Shown in pieces: positions 61,198 to 64,000 of a stretch of DNA of 64,000 nucleotides. Below the pieces are notes generated by a model. The model had not been told where the DNA came from, made no database searches, and saw only the letters and a list, made by a program, of their open reading frames with translations. Origin of the DNA: JAFGSI01 sp041287425 (lineage in GTDB: Bacteria; Chloroflexota; Anaerolineae; Anaerolineales; Villigracilaceae); contig JBEULG010000040.1 in NCBI GenBank assembly GCA_041287425.1, positions 1-64,000 on the forward strand. Reading direction: 5' to 3'. Within the stretch, counting starts at the first letter, position 1. Each line of letters starts with the position of its first letter. The position numbers and the translations under genes were made by a program.

Positions 61198-63297
61198 CTA
61201 CTTTTTGCCAAAGAGTTGTCCAGCCTTCTCACTGAGCCAGCCCCAATTTTGCATAATCATCCCCACGCCTTCAAAGGCTATCCCGGCGGTGAGAAAGATA
61301 GGCGCCGCAGGTTGCAATGTGGGCACAAACGCACAAACTGCGCCCGCCACCAGGAATGCCCCTCCAATCGCTTGTGTTGCCACCCCCACGCGTTCCACCC
61401 AGGCATGTTCAGATGCTCCAGGCACAATGCTTGGGTCCGTTATCAGTCGGGAAGCACCCGTGACGTAATCAATTCCACCAACAAAGCCCTGGAGAATAAC
61501 TGAAGCCTTGCCCCATGGGGAGCGAAGCAAATCGCCCAGCCATCGAGCTCCCCCTAATGCTTGCTTCCCGGCTTGCCATACATTGAGCACACCATCCAGC
61601 GTTCCGCCGCTTGCTTGCAAATCGCGGGCAAGCGCCGGATTGTGTTCCTCAACTGTCATTCCACTCAATTGCAAGGCCAATGGGCTCAGGTTTACCCCAG
61701 CTCCGCCGAGTCGCTTTGCACCATCCCATGCATCTGCCAGGTCAGTGTAGTTAATCGGCAATTTTCTAAAGTTTCTATTGGGAAGGCGTGCGAGTTCGTC
61801 TAAAACGTTTTTGTCTGTGATGACGCCTCGGCGGACTTCCGCTTCGAATTGGTTCCAGGCGATTTCTTCCCAGACGGGCGAACCAAGACGGGATGGAAAT
61901 GCCAAGCGTAATGATGCGCGAGCAGTGGATACGGCACCACCAATAAAATCCATTCCATCCTGCAAGGAATCCATGCTGTCGCGGATGATGCCCACCCGTC
62001 TCCACCACGGCTTCTTCTCCTCCTGCGCCGGTTGCTCCGCTGCTCTCCGCTGTGCCGCTGTCTGCTCCCCAGGCCCACCGTGCAGGAACGCCTGCTGCGC
62101 CTCCGGCGGCAGGTTCGCCGGCATCTCCACCGCCTGCTCCCGCACCGCTTCCTCCTGCTTCCTCCGCCAGGCGGCCTCCGCCTGCCGCCGTCGCTCTTCC
62201 GCTTCCCGCGCCGCCGCCCGTGCGTTCGCCGCTGCCGCTTCCGCCCGTTGACGCGCTTCTTCCTCCTTCCGCTTCCGCTGCGCCTCCAACGCCCACCCCG
62301 TCGCCGCTCCAATCGCCGTCAGCGCCGCCGCACCCCACAAGGGAAAGGCAGAAGGATGAATGATGAAGGATGAAGGGGAAGAGGGCGGAGCGCTGACTTG
62401 CGATATGGGTGGTCTGGAAACGAAGGTCGAGACTTGCGGGGTAAAGGTGGGAAGAGCAGCAGCAGGCAGGGAATGGGCGGAGAAGGCTGCGGGCGCGGTG
62501 GCCGTTGGGGTCACGGTGGGCAGGGGTGTGGCGGTGGGCAACGGGGTGGGCGTGACGTTCGGCGCGGGGATGATGATATGCCCCACCGCACGCGCCAGGT
62601 TGCCCGCCTGGTCAAAGGCTTTCACCACCACCTCATACGTCCCAATCGGCGCCAGCGTGCCATCGCTAAATCGCCTATCCCAGGTCAGTGCCGTCTCAAA
62701 GTCATCATCGCTCACTTCCCAGGCTTGGCTCACCTTCGGCCAGCGCCCCTGCGGGTCACGAATCTCCACTTCTACGCCCGTCAAGCCGCTCTCACCATCC
62801 ACAACCCGAATTCTACCACCCTCCCAAACATACCACTGCCCAACCTGCACCCGCGGCGGCGTGCCATCCACACGAAAGGTCAACGGCGCACCTTCCGCCA
62901 GGTTACCCGCCTGGTCAAAGGCGCGCAGGCGCAAATTGTGATGCCCATCCCCAACCGTCACGGGGACAGTGTAGGTCTGCCAGGCACCACCATCCAGCGC
63001 ATACTCCAGGCGCGCAACCCCAGAGCCATCATCGCTGGCAGAAAGGCTGAAGGTGACCCGCGCAAGATACCAGCCGTTCCGTTGCTCGCCCGTCAGCGCC
63101 GCGCTCACCTGCGGCGGCAACGTGTCCACCTGCACGCTGGCGCTGGCTTCCGCCATATGACCGGCAACGTCTTGCGCGCGGAAGGTCAGGCTGTGCAGAC
63201 CATCGCCCAGCGTCAGCGGGGCAGTGTACGGCGTCCAGGCGCCGCCATCCAGTGCGTAGGTCAAGGCTTGCAGGCCCGAACCCGGCGCGGGGTCCAA
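61198..63297 (-). CDS. Modular surface protein: Ig-like repeats, Thr-Pro linker, coiled coil, hydrophobic C-terminal domain (main part)
   Basis: 699 residues in this frame, from an unlikely TTG; the true N-terminus is the adjoining fragment 63261-63548, one base out of frame. Residues about 1-150 hold two OmpL47-like Ig repeats (ALDGGAWTPYTAPLTLGDGL, EYALDGGAWQTYTVPVTVGD). A further beta domain lies at about 150-250, a TPTPLPTATPLPTVTPT linker at about 255-275, a helix near 325, a coiled coil at 340-395 (RKRKEEEARQRAEAAAANAR), and a C-terminal region with long hydrophobic stretches (AIGGAFLVAGAVCAFVPTL). The design, adhesion repeats outside and a helical domain behind, recalls surface or polymorphic-toxin-like proteins; no toxin motif was identified. 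Confidence 0.6.
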   Translation of the reverse strand: MDPAPGSGLQALTYALDGGAWTPYTAPLTLGDGLHSLTFRAQDVAGHMAEASASVQVDTLPPQVSAALTGEQRNGWYLARVTFSLSASDDGSGVARLEYALDGGAWQTYTVPVTVGDGHHNLRLRAFDQAGNLAEGAPLTFRVDGTPPRVQVGQWYVWEGGRIRVVDGESGLTGVEVEIRDPQGRWPKVSQAWEVSDDDFETALTWDRRFSDGTLAPIGTYEVVVKAFDQAGNLARAVGHIIIPAPNVTPTPLPTATPLPTVTPTATAPAAFSAHSLPAAALPTFTPQVSTFVSRPPISQVSAPPSSPSSFIIHPSAFPLWGAAALTAIGAATGWALEAQRKRKEEEARQRAEAAAANARAAAREAEERRRQAEAAWRRKQEEAVREQAVEMPANLPPEAQQAFLHGGPGEQTAAQRRAAEQPAQEEKKPWWRRVGIIRDSMDSLQDGMDFIGGAVSTARASLRLAFPSRLGSPVWEEIAWNQFEAEVRRGVITDKNVLDELARLPNRNFRKLPINYTDLADAWDGAKRLGGAGVNLSPLALQLSGMTVEEHNPALARDLQASGGTLDGVLNVWQAGKQALGGARWLGDLLRSPWGKASVILQGFVGGIDYVTGASRLITDPSIVPGASEHAWVERVGVATQAIGGAFLVAGAVCAFVPTLQPAAPIFLTAGIAFEGVGMIMQNWGWLSEKAGQLFGKK

Positions 63298-63548
63298 AAG
63301 GCATTAGGATGGTTGTTGAAGTACGGCGCCGTGCTTCCCGCCGAAGGACAGGTTGTATCCGGCGCATCGTACAGGTATAACTGGCAATACGAATTCGGCC
63401 AGAGGTAGGCTTGATAGTGACATTCTCGCCGCTGCCAAACCCAGATGCTGGCCGTCCGTTCCGGTCCGAGGTAATCTGCTGCCACACTGCTTGCTACCAG
63501 CCCCACAAGGACTCCTGCCGCTATCCCCGCCAAACGTTTCCAGGACAT
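63261..63548 (-). CDS. N-terminal fragment of the modular surface protein (signal peptide), frameshifted
   Basis: 95 residues: a signal sequence MSWKRLAGIAAGVLVGLVAS, then a short Cys-containing region (RRECHYQAYLWPNSYCQLY, DTTCPSAGST). GGGAGGAG lies before the ATG. At the T4 run (complement of 63296-63299) one more T would continue the frame as PNAFLDPAPGSGLQALTYAL straight into the main part. Without it this frame ends at 63261. So the pair 61198-63548 is one gene broken by a single missing base, by mutation, sequence error or, less likely, programmed slippage. Confidence 0.6.
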   Translation of the reverse strand: MSWKRLAGIAAGVLVGLVASSVAADYLGPERTASIWVWQRRECHYQAYLWPNSYCQLYLYDAPDTTCPSAGSTAPYFNNHPNAFWTPRRVRACKP

Positions 63549-63704
63549 GTTTCTCCTCCCAGGCGATATGTCTGGACAGGAATTCTATACAAGGGGGGGA
63601 GTTTCAAGGGAAATCCTTGAGGGATTCGTTTGTACCGATAAGAGGGCTTTTACTCTTCGCGGCCCAGGTCTTGTGTGCCATGCCGGAAAACTTCCTGACG
63701 GGAT

Positions 63705-63710
63705 TATAAT
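63705..63710 (+). promoter_or_regulatory. -10 box before the carboxylesterase gene
   Basis: TATAAT, 65 nt before ATG 63776. No clear -35. The leader between contains AACTGACCACTGAAAACCG-type low-complexity sequence like that before glycyl-tRNA synthetase. The rest of the gap 63549-63775 shows only a possible minus-strand TAGAAT (63587-63582) for the surface-protein operon. Confidence 0.45.
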
Positions 63711-63775
63711 TGACCTGTCTTCCTCCTGCCTGCTTACCGGCAACTGACCACTGAAAACCGAACTCCGAACCTCCC

Positions 63776-64000
63776 ATGTCCCAACTCATCCTCCCCACCG
63801 CTGAACCCTTCTTCTTCCCCGGCAAAGGCGAGAACGCCCGCGTCGGCTGCCTCGTCCAGCACGGATTCACCGGCACGCCCAAGGAAATGCGCTGGCTGGG
63901 CGAAGACCTGAACCGGCGCGGCTACACCGTCTGCGGGATGCGGCTCGCCGGTCACGCCACGCAGCCAGAGGACATGATTCGCTCCCGCTGGCGCGACTGG
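63776..64000 (+). CDS. Alpha/beta hydrolase, carboxylesterase type (5' part)
   Basis: 75 codons before the window ends. MSQLILPTAEPFFFPG is followed by the oxyanion-hole segment VQHGFTGTPKEMRWLGEDLN and RLAGHATQPEDM, which match the Est30/monoacylglycerol-lipase-like group of carboxylesterases. The nucleophile Ser and the rest of the triad lie outside. It would cleave carboxylic esters in the cytoplasm. Confidence 0.82.
   Translation, partial: MSQLILPTAEPFFFPGKGENARVGCLVQHGFTGTPKEMRWLGEDLNRRGYTVCGMRLAGHATQPEDMIRSRWRDW

Overview
The window reads as a GC-rich chromosomal segment of a bacterium. The best fit is the Chloroflexota, probably class Anaerolineae; this is an inference, not a proof. 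The reasons are: large Opp/Dpp-type peptide transport operons with Thr/Pro-rich lipoproteins, a fused alpha-beta glycyl-tRNA synthetase, a primase with a CFGxC zinc finger, a complete 14-gene complex I operon with a short NuoG, a geranylgeranyl-reductase-like flavoprotein, and intergenic spaces filled with short palindromic repeats. Only one RNA gene is certain, a tRNA-Gln. No phage, no CRISPR array and no complete insertion sequence was seen.

Layout. 1-8.1 kb, mostly minus strand: a truncated lipoprotein, a PLP aminotransferase coupled to a 71-aa protein, a sugar nucleotidyltransferase, a half-size chromate transporter, a PepF-type peptidase, a PcrA/UvrD helicase and an MscL channel with a C-terminal zinc ribbon. 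8.2-20 kb, plus strand: an oligopeptide ABC transport cluster with two substrate-binding lipoproteins (the second apparently circularly permuted), two permeases, two pairs of ATPases and a small membrane protein. 20-27 kb: a response regulator, a possible structured RNA, tRNA-Gln, a membrane-anchored protein, GlmU, cytidine deaminase and RecO, then a divergent pair (flavoprotein and family-8-like glycosyltransferase) sharing a mirror-image promoter. 27.2-28 kb: a 10-unit minisatellite, a formylglycine-generating-enzyme-like fragment that looks like the variable or template repeat of a diversity-generating retroelement, and strong hairpins.

28-34.7 kb: housekeeping genes for glycyl-tRNA synthetase, primase and primary sigma factor. 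34.9-50.2 kb: nuoABCDEFGHIJKLMN, encoding proton-pumping NADH dehydrogenase, interrupted between nuoJ and nuoK by a complete Phd/VapC-type toxin-antitoxin pair with its own promoter and operator. 50.2-59.5 kb: an exported bactofilin-like membrane protein, a methyltransferase, an SDR-fold protein lacking the catalytic Tyr and Lys, a DUF503 protein, FolC, Lon, a second SDR and an M24 peptidase. 59.5-63.6 kb: a low-GC accessory block on the minus strand, with a modular surface protein carrying an apparent frameshift and two unrecognised partners. The window ends inside a carboxylesterase-like gene.

Two themes run through the window. Many promoters are -10-centred (extended TGnTATAAT), and several genes appear leaderless or nearly so. 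Short dispersed repeats sit not only between genes but also in frame inside essential genes (glycyl-tRNA synthetase, nuoN, the nucleotidyltransferase, the end of nuoG).
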